A program made the position numbers and the translations under genes. A model generated the notes under the pieces. The model saw only the letters and a program-made list of their open reading frames with translations, was not told the DNA's origin and searched no databases. From contig NZ_JAIQXX010000005.1 of assembly GCF_021887715.1 (NCBI RefSeq), positions 62,001 through 126,000 on the forward strand: a DNA stretch of 64,000 nt, read 5' to 3'. Within the stretch, counting starts at the first letter, position 1. Every line of letters starts with the position of its first letter. Of the stretch, positions 19,331-27,078 are shown in pieces. This stretch comes from Winogradskyella immobilis. GTDB lineage: Bacteria > Bacteroidota > Bacteroidia > Flavobacteriales > Flavobacteriaceae.

Positions 19331-19352
19331 GTAAACCAATCTGGTAAACCAA
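19328..19352. promoter_or_regulatory. tandem operator, candidate GntR/FadR-type site, copy 1
   Basis: Two palindromes, TTGGTAAACCAA (19328-19339) and CTGGTAAACCAA (19341-19352), have centres 13 bp apart. TGGT-N2-ACCA is the general form of FadR-subfamily GntR operators. The first palindrome overlaps the last three bases of the -7 box and the second covers the expected transcription start, so a bound protein would block RNA polymerase. The likely binder is the GntR protein at 34003-34710; this is inference. Confidence 0.75.
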
Positions 19353-19415
19353 TTTTAATTTGTTTATTAAATACTACAATTTAAATTGAGAACGCTAATT
19401 TTAAAACTATAGAAT

Positions 19416-20552
19416 ATGAAAACAAAATTACTTTTGATTGCAATCTTTTTCATGAATTTGGCTTTAGCCCAAAATCTTGTTATAAGCGAAATTATGGTCA
19501 ATCCTTCTGGATCGGATTTCGGATTTGAATACATAGAATTAAGAGGAGATCCAGGAGCTACTATAGCTGCTGATACTTACTTAATTCAGGTAGAAGGAGA
19601 TGAAAACGATCCAGGGGATATAGAATCTAATGGTGATTCAAGTAATGGTTGTACTGTTAATAATGATGGTGTTACTCCTTGTCCTCAAGGAGGTATTATA
19701 GATTTGTCTGGGGTAACTATTGGCTCTAATGGTTTTGTGGTAATATTAACCACAGGTCATGATTATACAGTAAACCCAGATGCTACTATTTTGTTTGATG
19801 TCACAGATGGAGATCTTGAAGGACAATCCCATAGTTTTCTTTTGGTAAATACTAATGGAAATGGTGCTCCTTCATCAAGTGATGATATAGATGATAATGA
19901 TGATGGGGAAATTGATACAGCTTTCACAGATATTTGGACATTTATAGATGGGGTAGCTTTTATTGATGACGATGATGCTACAGAATATGCTTATGCAGAT
20001 GTTATTTTTGCAGAATCTGCTGCAGTAGCTACTTTAGAACGTCCTTCAACAGCAACAGTAATATCAACACCAACACAATATGACTATGCTGCTCGTATAG
20101 GTAATTCTACAGGTAGTGTTGTTAATAATGATGCTTCAGTTGACGCAGTAGACTGGGTTGGTGGTGATGTGCCTTCAAGTACTACTTCCCCAAGAGTTTG
20201 GAATTTGGGATCTAATAGTACTCAAGTTAGAACACATCCAGAAAGTTGGGAGGGTTCATTGCTAAACCACATAGGTGGTCCAAACCCAACTCAAAATACA
20301 TTATCTACACAAGATTTAACACTATTAGGGTTAAGTATTTATCCTAATCCTGCTGATGATTTTATAACAGTAGAGTCAAATAATATTGAAATTTCCTCAA
20401 TTAATATCTATGATGTTTTGGGTAAAAATGTACTGTCTCAAAAAGAGTTAACAAACAATAGAGTGGATGTTTCAGACCTTAATGAAGGTGTTTATTTTAT
20501 GAAGATTGATGCAGGAAACACAAGTGCAACTCAAAAGATAATTATTAAATAA
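19416..20552 (+). CDS. secreted lamin-tail-like protein with T9SS type A sorting domain
   Basis: A 378-aa exported protein. The signal peptide ends MNLALAQ, followed by NLVISEIMVNPSGSDFGFEYIEL, the opening strand pattern of lamin-tail domains, in an acidic Asp/Asn/Ser-rich module. Residues from about 306 form a T9SS type A C-terminal domain (LSIYPNPADDF, INIYDVLGK, LNEGVYFMKI, QKIIIK). It should be secreted by T9SS and attached to the surface or released. It has no recognised catalytic domain. It is the first gene behind the alginate promoter-operator, which suggests an extracellular role in alginate use or adhesion to algal material; this role is inference. Confidence 0.85.
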   Translation: MKTKLLLIAIFFMNLALAQNLVISEIMVNPSGSDFGFEYIELRGDPGATIAADTYLIQVEGDENDPGDIESNGDSSNGCTVNNDGVTPCPQGGIIDLSGVTIGSNGFVVILTTGHDYTVNPDATILFDVTDGDLEGQSHSFLLVNTNGNGAPSSSDDIDDNDDGEIDTAFTDIWTFIDGVAFIDDDDATEYAYADVIFAESAAVATLERPSTATVISTPTQYDYAARIGNSTGSVVNNDASVDAVDWVGGDVPSSTTSPRVWNLGSNSTQVRTHPESWEGSLLNHIGGPNPTQNTLSTQDLTLLGLSIYPNPADDFITVESNNIEISSINIYDVLGKNVLSQKELTNNRVDVSDLNEGVYFMKIDAGNTSATQKIIIK

Positions 20553-20570
20553 AATTTATTTGAGAATATA

Positions 20571-20645
20571 AAACGCATTAATGCCTTAACTTCAAAGTGT
20601 TTTAAAGTAACTTAATGAAGATTAAAGGTGGTTAATGCGTTTTTT
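20571..20645 (+). terminator. long hairpin, partial terminator or processing site
   Basis: AAACGCATTAA (20571-20581) pairs perfectly with TTAATGCGTTT (20632-20642), and inner segments CCTTAA..TTCA and TGAA..TTAAAGG can also pair. A T run follows the stem. It would end or dampen transcription between the lamin-tail gene and the lyase genes. Since no strong promoter is seen before the PL6 gene, partial read-through is likely. Confidence 0.65.
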
Positions 20646-20665
20646 ATTAAGCAAGCAATACTAAA

Positions 20666-20710
20666 AAATACCTTATTTAAGGTATTTATTCTGTTTTTTA
20701 CTCAGAATAA
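20666..20710. other. two adjacent hairpins upstream of the PL6 gene
   Basis: AAATACCTTA (20666-20675) pairs with TAAGGTATTT (20678-20687), and TTATTCTG (20686-20693) pairs with CAGAATAA (20703-20710), the two stems sharing bases 20686-20687. They may set mRNA stability or block 3' exonucleases. No clear TAnnTTTG promoter is found here. Confidence 0.45.
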
Positions 20711-20767
20711 GATTTATACACTTGTAGTATTTTAAAAGCTAACAATACCTCATTACACATTAATTAT

Positions 20768-23068
20768 ATGAAAAAAACAAGTATAGTCGCAGCTCTACTT
20801 TTATTAGTATTTGCATGTGATACTAAAACTAAGATTACAGAAACACTAGTGTCTAGTGCTGAAGAATTAGATAAAGCTATTGCAAATGCTGAGCCAGGAG
20901 ATCATATTGTTTTAAAGGAAGGCGTGTATAAAAATCTCCAAATAAAATTTATAGCACAAGGTAAAGAAGGTAATCCTATAACCTTAAAAGCAGAGACACC
21001 AGGAAAAGTAACTATTGAGGGTGAGTCAAGCCTTAAGTTGGGTGGAGACTATTTAGTAGTTGATGGCTTGTACTTTAAAAATGGATATACACCATCAAAT
21101 GCTGTTATTAATTTTAAAGTAAATGATACGTTGTTTGCTAACCATTCAAGGGTAACTAATTGTGTAATTGAAGAGTTTACGCAACCTAGTAGAGATACTA
21201 AGGATCATTGGATAGAATTTTGGGGACAATATAATGAGCTTGACCATTGTTATATTGCTGGCAAATCAAATCAAGGGCCTACACTTCGCGTATTCTTAAA
21301 AGGAAATCAGCATATTAATAATTACCATCAAATTCATCATAATCATTTTGGGCCTCGACCTAGAAAAGGCGGACCAAGGTCAGAAACTATGCAAATTGGA
21401 GACAGTTATACTTCAATGACTCCGAGTTATGTAAACGTAAGTAATAACTATTTTGAACGTTGTAATGGTGAGGTAGAAATTATTTCTAGTAAATCTAATT
21501 TTAACACGTTTAGTAATAATGTGTTTTTTGAAAGCGAAGGTTCATTGGTATTGCGCCATGGTAACTATGCTAAAATAGACGGTAATGTTTTTATAGGTAA
21601 CGATAATTCAGAATTCATTGGAGGTATTAGAGTTATTAATACTGGGCATTGGATTACAAATAATTATTTCTACAAATTAAAAGGAAACGAATTTAGAGCG
21701 CCAATCGCGGTAATGAACGGAATTCCTAAGTCTCCTTTAAACCGTTACAACCAAGTTACGGACGCAGTTATAGCTTACAATTCTTTTATTGAAAGTAAAA
21801 CTCCATTTCATTTTAGTGTAGGAGCTAATTTAAGTCAGGCTGAGGTATTACCACCAAGTGAAATTCGTTCAGCTCGACCAGAACGTGTCATAGTTGCCAA
21901 TAATTTAGTGTATTCTAGTGCTAATAATGCATCCTTAATTAAAGCTTATGATAAAGTAGATGGAGTAAAATTTGAATCGAATATCCTTAATTTTAAGGTA
22001 GCTTCAGAATTTACTTCCAAAGGTCTAAAAACTAAAACGTTAGCTTTAGAAGGCGGTTCAGATATTTTTAAAAAGTCAACAAACCAATATGAGACCTACA
22101 AAGGATTTGATTTTAATAAAATAGATAAAGATATTTTTGGTAACAAACGACAAGATGCTGAAAATAATATAGGCTCTATTGTAGCTTCACCTGAGGCTTC
22201 TGTTCTAATGGATAAATCTCAATACGGTGCAGATTGGTTTATGTCGAATACGGGAACTAAAAAAACAGCAGAAATTATAGTAAGTAATGTAAATGACTTT
22301 ATAAACGCTATAAAAAACACCAACGGAAAGACAAAAATTATACTAAAGTCAGGTAATTATAAAGTAATTGAAGAATTGCAAATTAGCCAGCATATTGAGT
22401 TAGCATCTGAGGATGCTTCCAATAAAGCAATAATCAATTTCACTTCTCCTAAAACCGCTTTTAGATTTTTACCAAAAGGGAGATTAAGTTTAGATAACGT
22501 TATTATAAATGGTACAGGTGAACAGAATACTTTTACAACTCTAGATAAGAATATGAGTAAAGCCTACAATCTTTTTATTAATAATACGGAAATTCAAAAT
22601 TTTAAAAGCATTTTAGAAGTATCAAAAGGCGCTTTTGCAGATACTATTATGGTAAAAAATTCAAACTTTAAAAATTGCAAAGCAGGTTTTAGATTAAATA
22701 AAGAAACCAATGATAAAGGGGATTATAATGCAGCGTTTGTAACCATTAAAAATTCAACCTTTAATGCTATAGATGAAGATGTTCTAAATTATTATCGTGG
22801 TGGTTACGATGAATCTACTATTGGAGGATACTTAACACTTACAGGAAATACATTTACAAATAGTGGTAAAACCGATAAAGACAATATTTTATTGAAAAAC
22901 AGAGGCATTGTCAATGTAAAGTTTGTTGATAATACTTTTAAAAATAATCCTGTGAAATTAGTGGCGATTCTTTGGGGTGAAAAAGGTCAGAAAGATGAGA
23001 ATACTACTTTAGTAAACTCGGGAGAGGTAAAAATAGTTCAGAATTTAAAATTGAAATTAGTGTATTAA
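20768..23068 (+). CDS. PL6 family alginate lyase, lipoprotein
   Basis: A 766-aa polysaccharide lyase of the chondroitinase-B-like PL6 family. The signal peptide ends LLLVFACD, a lipobox. The right-handed beta-helix carries the family motifs NHFGPRPRKGGPRSETMQIG, EIISSKSN with Lys242 and SLVLRHGN with Arg263, matching the catalytic Lys/Arg pair of PL6. A second beta-helix region runs from about residue 510 (FINAIKNTNGKTKIILKSGNY), giving the two-domain form known from longer PL6 enzymes. It cleaves alginate by beta-elimination to unsaturated uronates. It heads the PL6-PL7-PL17-kdgF run; the next gene begins one base after its stop. Confidence 0.92.
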   Translation: MKKTSIVAALLLLVFACDTKTKITETLVSSAEELDKAIANAEPGDHIVLKEGVYKNLQIKFIAQGKEGNPITLKAETPGKVTIEGESSLKLGGDYLVVDGLYFKNGYTPSNAVINFKVNDTLFANHSRVTNCVIEEFTQPSRDTKDHWIEFWGQYNELDHCYIAGKSNQGPTLRVFLKGNQHINNYHQIHHNHFGPRPRKGGPRSETMQIGDSYTSMTPSYVNVSNNYFERCNGEVEIISSKSNFNTFSNNVFFESEGSLVLRHGNYAKIDGNVFIGNDNSEFIGGIRVINTGHWITNNYFYKLKGNEFRAPIAVMNGIPKSPLNRYNQVTDAVIAYNSFIESKTPFHFSVGANLSQAEVLPPSEIRSARPERVIVANNLVYSSANNASLIKAYDKVDGVKFESNILNFKVASEFTSKGLKTKTLALEGGSDIFKKSTNQYETYKGFDFNKIDKDIFGNKRQDAENNIGSIVASPEASVLMDKSQYGADWFMSNTGTKKTAEIIVSNVNDFINAIKNTNGKTKIILKSGNYKVIEELQISQHIELASEDASNKAIINFTSPKTAFRFLPKGRLSLDNVIINGTGEQNTFTTLDKNMSKAYNLFINNTEIQNFKSILEVSKGAFADTIMVKNSNFKNCKAGFRLNKETNDKGDYNAAFVTIKNSTFNAIDEDVLNYYRGGYDESTIGGYLTLTGNTFTNSGKTDKDNILLKNRGIVNVKFVDNTFKNNPVKLVAILWGEKGQKDENTTLVNSGEVKIVQNLKLKLVY

Positions 23069-23069
23069 A

Positions 23070-24098
23070 ATGAGAAAATACCTAGCCTTAGTACTGATGC
23101 TTTTAGCATTCTATTCCTGTAAACAAAAAAACGAAACAACTTCAGAAGTTAATGAAGAGATTGTAGAAGCAATTAAAATATATCCGAGTGATGTTTTACC
23201 GATAGTTGAAGAATGTAAAATTTTATTAGGAGATGGCACCAGCGTCAAAGATCTAAAAAGTTTTCAAAAAGAAGATTTCTTTTATGTAAAAAAAGAACAA
23301 GGTATTGATTGGGTAGTTTACAAAGCGCCAAACGCAGGCGTCACATCTAAAACATCTAAAAATACGCGGAGTGAGCTGCATCAAAAAAAGTATTGGAGAC
23401 CAATGCAAGGTGGGAGATTAACAGGAACTCTAAAAGTTAAAAATGTTTCTACTACAGGAGACGCAACAGTATCATCTTCTTATGCTGTTGTTATTGGGCA
23501 AATCCATGGAGACGAAGGTCATAAAAACGAACCATTAAAGATCTTTTATAAAAAATTTCCGGGTCATACAAAAGGCTCTGTATTTTGGAATTATGAAATC
23601 AATCATGATGGTGATAATTCAGGGAGATGGGATTTCTCTACAGCTGTTTGGGGTTATGACTTCTCTGTAGTTGGAGAAACAGAAAACTCGTATCCTACTG
23701 AACCAAAAGATGGTATTGCTTTAGGTGAAGAGTTTAGTTATGAAGTAAATATCTACCAAGGTGTTATGTACTTAACATTTACTAGTAAAAATCACGAAAC
23801 AAAAACATTTACTAAAAGTTTAGTACAATCAGAATTTGCAGATAAAGCAAGTATACCAGAACAGATTAAAAATACATATTTCAAGAGAGGAAGAGATGGT
23901 GTAGAAAAAGAATCTGCTTATGCAGGAGAGTTACAATACTTTAAGCAAGGAGCTTATAATCAGGCTAACCCTAAATCTACTAAGTCTCAAGTTTATGATG
24001 GAGATATAGATAAGCAATATCAAAACGGGAGTTACGCCGAAGTATGGTTTAAAGAAGGCGCATTGAGTATAGGTGTTCAACCAAAAAAAGATAATTAA
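23070..24098 (+). CDS. PL7 family alginate lyase, lipoprotein
   Basis: A 342-aa alginate lyase with a lipoprotein signal (LLAFYSCKQ). The beta-jelly-roll PL7 signatures are present in order: RSELHQ (100-105), QIHG (144-147) and YFKQGAYNQ (290-298), containing the catalytic Arg, Gln, His and Tyr of the family. Ile in QIH is often seen in G-active or broad enzymes, but specificity is not settled here. Likely surface or periplasmic endolytic enzyme. It lies between PL6 and PL17 with one- and two-base gaps, so the genes are tightly coupled. Confidence 0.92.
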   Translation: MRKYLALVLMLLAFYSCKQKNETTSEVNEEIVEAIKIYPSDVLPIVEECKILLGDGTSVKDLKSFQKEDFFYVKKEQGIDWVVYKAPNAGVTSKTSKNTRSELHQKKYWRPMQGGRLTGTLKVKNVSTTGDATVSSSYAVVIGQIHGDEGHKNEPLKIFYKKFPGHTKGSVFWNYEINHDGDNSGRWDFSTAVWGYDFSVVGETENSYPTEPKDGIALGEEFSYEVNIYQGVMYLTFTSKNHETKTFTKSLVQSEFADKASIPEQIKNTYFKRGRDGVEKESAYAGELQYFKQGAYNQANPKSTKSQVYDGDIDKQYQNGSYAEVWFKEGALSIGVQPKKDN

Positions 24099-24100
24099 TA

Positions 24101-26413
24101 ATGCTAAAATTAATAGGCTTTAAGAGCATTACAAACCCTATAACAATAATCTATAGACTTTTTGTTTTATTGTCTTTACTGTTATTAATAACAGCATGCA
24201 AGGAAGATAGTTCAAAAAAGAAATCACCAGAAGTAATTAGTGATTCTCACCCTAATTTAATATTAACACAAAACGCAGTTTCAGATATAAAGAAAGAATT
24301 AGGGAATGTGCCAATTTTTGATGCAACCTTATCTAAAGCTAAAGAAGAAATTGATAAAGCAATAGCTAAAGGTATAGATGTGCCGATTCCTAAAGATATG
24401 GCTGGTGGCTACACGCACACACAACATAAAGCTAATTATAGTAATATGCAAAAAGCAGGCGTGTTGTTTCAGATATTAGGTGATGAAAAGTATGCTGTTT
24501 ATGTTAGAGATATGTTACTTCAGTATGCAGAAATGTATCCGACACTTGGTCGTCATCCTCAACCTCGAAGTTATGCTAGAGGTAAGTTTTTTTGGCAATG
24601 CCTTAATGACTCTAATTGGCTCGTATATACAAGTCAAGCTTATGATTGTATATACGATTGGTTACCAAAAGAACAAACAGATTACTTAAATAAAACACTG
24701 TTTAGGCCTTACGCAGATTTTCTTTCGATAGAAACTCCTCAATATTTCAATCGCGTGCATAATCATAGTACTTGGGGTAATGTAGCTGTAGGATTAATAG
24801 GCTTGGTAATGGATGATGATGAGCTAGTGCAACGTGCTTTATATGGTTTGAGTAAAGATGATGTTGACTTAACCAAAAAAGATAATGATGGAGGGTTTAT
24901 CTATGATAAAGATGGAAAAGCAGGTTTTTTAGCCAATTTAGATCAGCCTTTTTCACCTGATGGGTTTTATACAGAAGGACCTTATTATCAGCGTTATGCT
25001 ATGTATCCGTTTATGATTTTTGCAGAAGCTCTTCAGAATAAAAAACCAGAGTTAAAAATATTTGAATATAAAGATGGTGTTTTGCTTAAAGCTATGGATG
25101 CACTTTTAAATCTTACTGATGCTGATGGCGAATTTTTTCCTTTAAACGATTGCCAAAAAGGGATGTCTTATTATACAACATCATTGGTTTCTGCACTTAA
25201 TATAGCTTACTATTACGGCAATCAAAAGCCAGAATTATTATCTGTTGCTAAAGCACAGAATAAAGTACAATTAGATGCTAGTGGCTTAGCAGTAGCAATG
25301 GGTATTAGAGATGAAAAAGCAAAACCTTTTGTAAAAACATCTATAGAATTGAGTGATGGAGCCAATGGTGATGAAGGAGCTGTAGGGATTTTAAGATATA
25401 ATGATTCTTTAAATACTATGGCTTTAGTTATGAAATATACAGGTCAGGGTTTAAGCCATGGTCATTATGATAAACTTTCATTTTCACTTTATGAAAATGG
25501 AGAAGAAATATTACAAGATTATGGATTGTCTCGCTATGTCAATGTAGAGCAAAAGAATGGTGGTGGCTATTTAAAAGAAAACAAAACTTGGGCAAAACAA
25601 ACTATTGCGCACAACACAATTATACAAGATGAGGTGCCTCATTTTAATGGGGATTTTGCAACAGGAAGTAAAAATCATTCAGAGAAGTATATCTATGATG
25701 TTTCAAATGCTAAAGTTCAAGTGATGAGTGCCAAAGAGAATAATGCATATTCTGGAACAGACTTACATCGTACAATGGTAATGATAAAAGAAGAAGCTCT
25801 AGAGAAACCTTTCGTTATAGATATGTTTAGAGTGAATTCCGATAAAACACATCAATTCGATTTACCATATTATTATTTTGGGCAAATCATTGCCGAAGGT
25901 TTTGAGGCCAAAACACCTAGCTCGCTATCAGCTTTAGGATCAAAAAATGGCTATCAACATCTTTGGAAAGAAGCTAGTGGTAAATCTAATACAGAATCAT
26001 TGCAATTTACTTGGTTAAACAATAGAAAATTCTATGGGTTAACTACAGCTACAAAAACAGATGATACTATTCTTTTAGCAAGATTAGGAGCCAATGATCC
26101 AAAATTTAATTTACGTAATGATCCTGCATTTATTATTAGAAGAAATGCAAAAGAAACCATTTTTGCAACGGTTATAGAACCACACGGTAATTATAATCCT
26201 GTTACAGAAAAAGCCGATGGAGCATACAGTGAAATAAAAGAAGTGAAAGTTTTATTTAATTCAGAAAAGTATTCTGCCTTATCTATAGATTTAAAATCTG
26301 AAGAACAAAGAGTATTTATTATATCTAATGATAATGCATCAGATAAAGCTTCACATATTCTTGAAGTAAATGGCCATACCTATCAATGGAAAGGAACACA
26401 TTATTACAACTAA
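24101..26413 (+). CDS. PL17 oligoalginate lyase, lipoprotein
   Basis: A 770-aa exolytic lyase releasing unsaturated monouronate from alginate oligomers. After an unusually long N-terminal stretch comes a lipobox (LLLLITACKED, Cys33). The alpha/alpha-toroid carries FNRVHNHSTWGN (Asn221/His222) and DGFYTEGPYYQRYA (about 287-300, with the conserved Tyr), then GLSHGHYDKLSF (about 450-460) opens the heparinase II/III-like beta-sandwich. These match the catalytic Asn/His and Tyr motifs of PL17. Located just before kdgF, which acts on its product. Confidence 0.93.
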   Translation: MLKLIGFKSITNPITIIYRLFVLLSLLLLITACKEDSSKKKSPEVISDSHPNLILTQNAVSDIKKELGNVPIFDATLSKAKEEIDKAIAKGIDVPIPKDMAGGYTHTQHKANYSNMQKAGVLFQILGDEKYAVYVRDMLLQYAEMYPTLGRHPQPRSYARGKFFWQCLNDSNWLVYTSQAYDCIYDWLPKEQTDYLNKTLFRPYADFLSIETPQYFNRVHNHSTWGNVAVGLIGLVMDDDELVQRALYGLSKDDVDLTKKDNDGGFIYDKDGKAGFLANLDQPFSPDGFYTEGPYYQRYAMYPFMIFAEALQNKKPELKIFEYKDGVLLKAMDALLNLTDADGEFFPLNDCQKGMSYYTTSLVSALNIAYYYGNQKPELLSVAKAQNKVQLDASGLAVAMGIRDEKAKPFVKTSIELSDGANGDEGAVGILRYNDSLNTMALVMKYTGQGLSHGHYDKLSFSLYENGEEILQDYGLSRYVNVEQKNGGGYLKENKTWAKQTIAHNTIIQDEVPHFNGDFATGSKNHSEKYIYDVSNAKVQVMSAKENNAYSGTDLHRTMVMIKEEALEKPFVIDMFRVNSDKTHQFDLPYYYFGQIIAEGFEAKTPSSLSALGSKNGYQHLWKEASGKSNTESLQFTWLNNRKFYGLTTATKTDDTILLARLGANDPKFNLRNDPAFIIRRNAKETIFATVIEPHGNYNPVTEKADGAYSEIKEVKVLFNSEKYSALSIDLKSEEQRVFIISNDNASDKASHILEVNGHTYQWKGTHYYN

Positions 26414-26437
26414 AAAATAATTAAACGTATATATAAT

Positions 26438-26785
26438 ATGAAAACTTACGGAGCAAGTAAAGAGTTTATTCTCGATAAAGATTTAGAATGGGAAACCGTT
26501 GGAGAAGGTGTAAAACGAAAAATCATGGGTTATGATGATAAAATCATGCTAGTAAAAGTTCATTTTGATGAAGGCGGAATTGGGTACAAGCATGAGCATT
26601 ATCACAGTCAAGTAACTTATATAGAAAGCGGTGAGTTTGAGTTTTCAATTGGTGATGAAACAAAGTTGGTAAAAGGTGGTGATACCGTTTATATTCCTCC
26701 TCATGTATTACACGGAGCTGTCTGTAAAGCAGAAGGTGTTTTAATAGATGTTTTTAGTCCAATAAGAGAAGATTTTATGGAATAA
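26438..26785 (+). CDS. kdgF: KdgF-like cupin, uronate ring-opening protein
   Basis: A single-domain cupin of 115 aa. The metal-binding motif is visible as YKHEHYHSQ (His52, His54, His56, Gln58) with a distal His92 in PPHVLHG. KdgF proteins accelerate conversion of the 4,5-unsaturated monouronate made by lyases to its linear keto form (DEH from alginate). There is no signal peptide, so it is cytoplasmic here. It ends the first alginate operon, directly after the exolytic lyase that makes its substrate. Confidence 0.9.
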   Translation: MKTYGASKEFILDKDLEWETVGEGVKRKIMGYDDKIMLVKVHFDEGGIGYKHEHYHSQVTYIESGEFEFSIGDETKLVKGGDTVYIPPHVLHGAVCKAEGVLIDVFSPIREDFME

Positions 26786-26827
26786 CTTATTTTAGTCGAA
26801 AAAAATTAGAATAATTACATTGAAAAC

Positions 26828-26857
26828 TTGTAATTAACATTTTTTTACATATATTTG
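26828..26857 (+). promoter_or_regulatory. promoter of the susC operon (alginate operon 2)
   Basis: TTG at 26828-26830, a 19-bp spacer and TATATTTG at 26850-26857. Bases 26847-26884 are identical to 19320-19357 upstream of the lamin-tail gene, and the -33 spacing is the same. Transcription would start near 26862. Confidence 0.75.
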
Positions 26858-26879
26858 GTAAACCAATCTGGTAAACCAA
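26855..26879. promoter_or_regulatory. tandem operator, candidate GntR/FadR-type site, copy 2
   Basis: TTGGTAAACCAA at 26855-26866 and CTGGTAAACCAA at 26868-26879, in the same phase to the -7 box as copy 1. Such overlap with the promoter implies repression. The identity of the two copies, in otherwise unrelated intergenic sequence about 7.5 kb apart, points to selection or recent copying. Confidence 0.75.
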
Positions 26880-26894
26880 TTTTATAGCATTAAA

Positions 26895-26924
26895 AAAGGA
26901 CAGGTTTTTTAAAAACTGTCCTTT
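26895..26924 (+). promoter_or_regulatory. leader hairpin 1 upstream of susC
   Basis: AAAGGACAG and CTGTCCTTT form a perfect 9-bp stem, and an inner T-run/A-run can extend it. No T run follows, so it is not a simple terminator. It lies about 30 nt into the predicted transcript. Confidence 0.55.
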
Positions 26925-26979
26925 AATAATTTACTTCTTGGTTGTGAAGTTGCTATAAATATTATTTAGTAACATTTAT

Positions 26980-27018
26980 ATTACAAAGGTACAAAAAAAC
27001 CTTTTCTTTATTTGTAAT
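26980..27018 (+). promoter_or_regulatory. terminator-like leader hairpin upstream of susC
   Basis: AAAGGT (26985-26990) pairs with ACCTTT (26999-27004), and the flanks ATTAC and GTAAT can pair outside it. The inner stem is followed by TCTTTATTT. This could act as an attenuator or a stability element in the susC leader. Confidence 0.45.
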
Positions 27019-27078
27019 AAATGTGATTTTTAAGTAATGGGTGCATGCTGAATTGGCAATTAACTTAAAAATTAAATC

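Larger units (their letters stand above)
26786..27078. other. intergenic region and structured susC leader
   Basis: These 293 bp hold the second alginate promoter-operator and a predicted 5' leader of about 215 nt with three hairpins (26895-26924, 26933-26950 and 26980-27018). No small open reading frame of conviction was seen. Confidence 0.7.
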
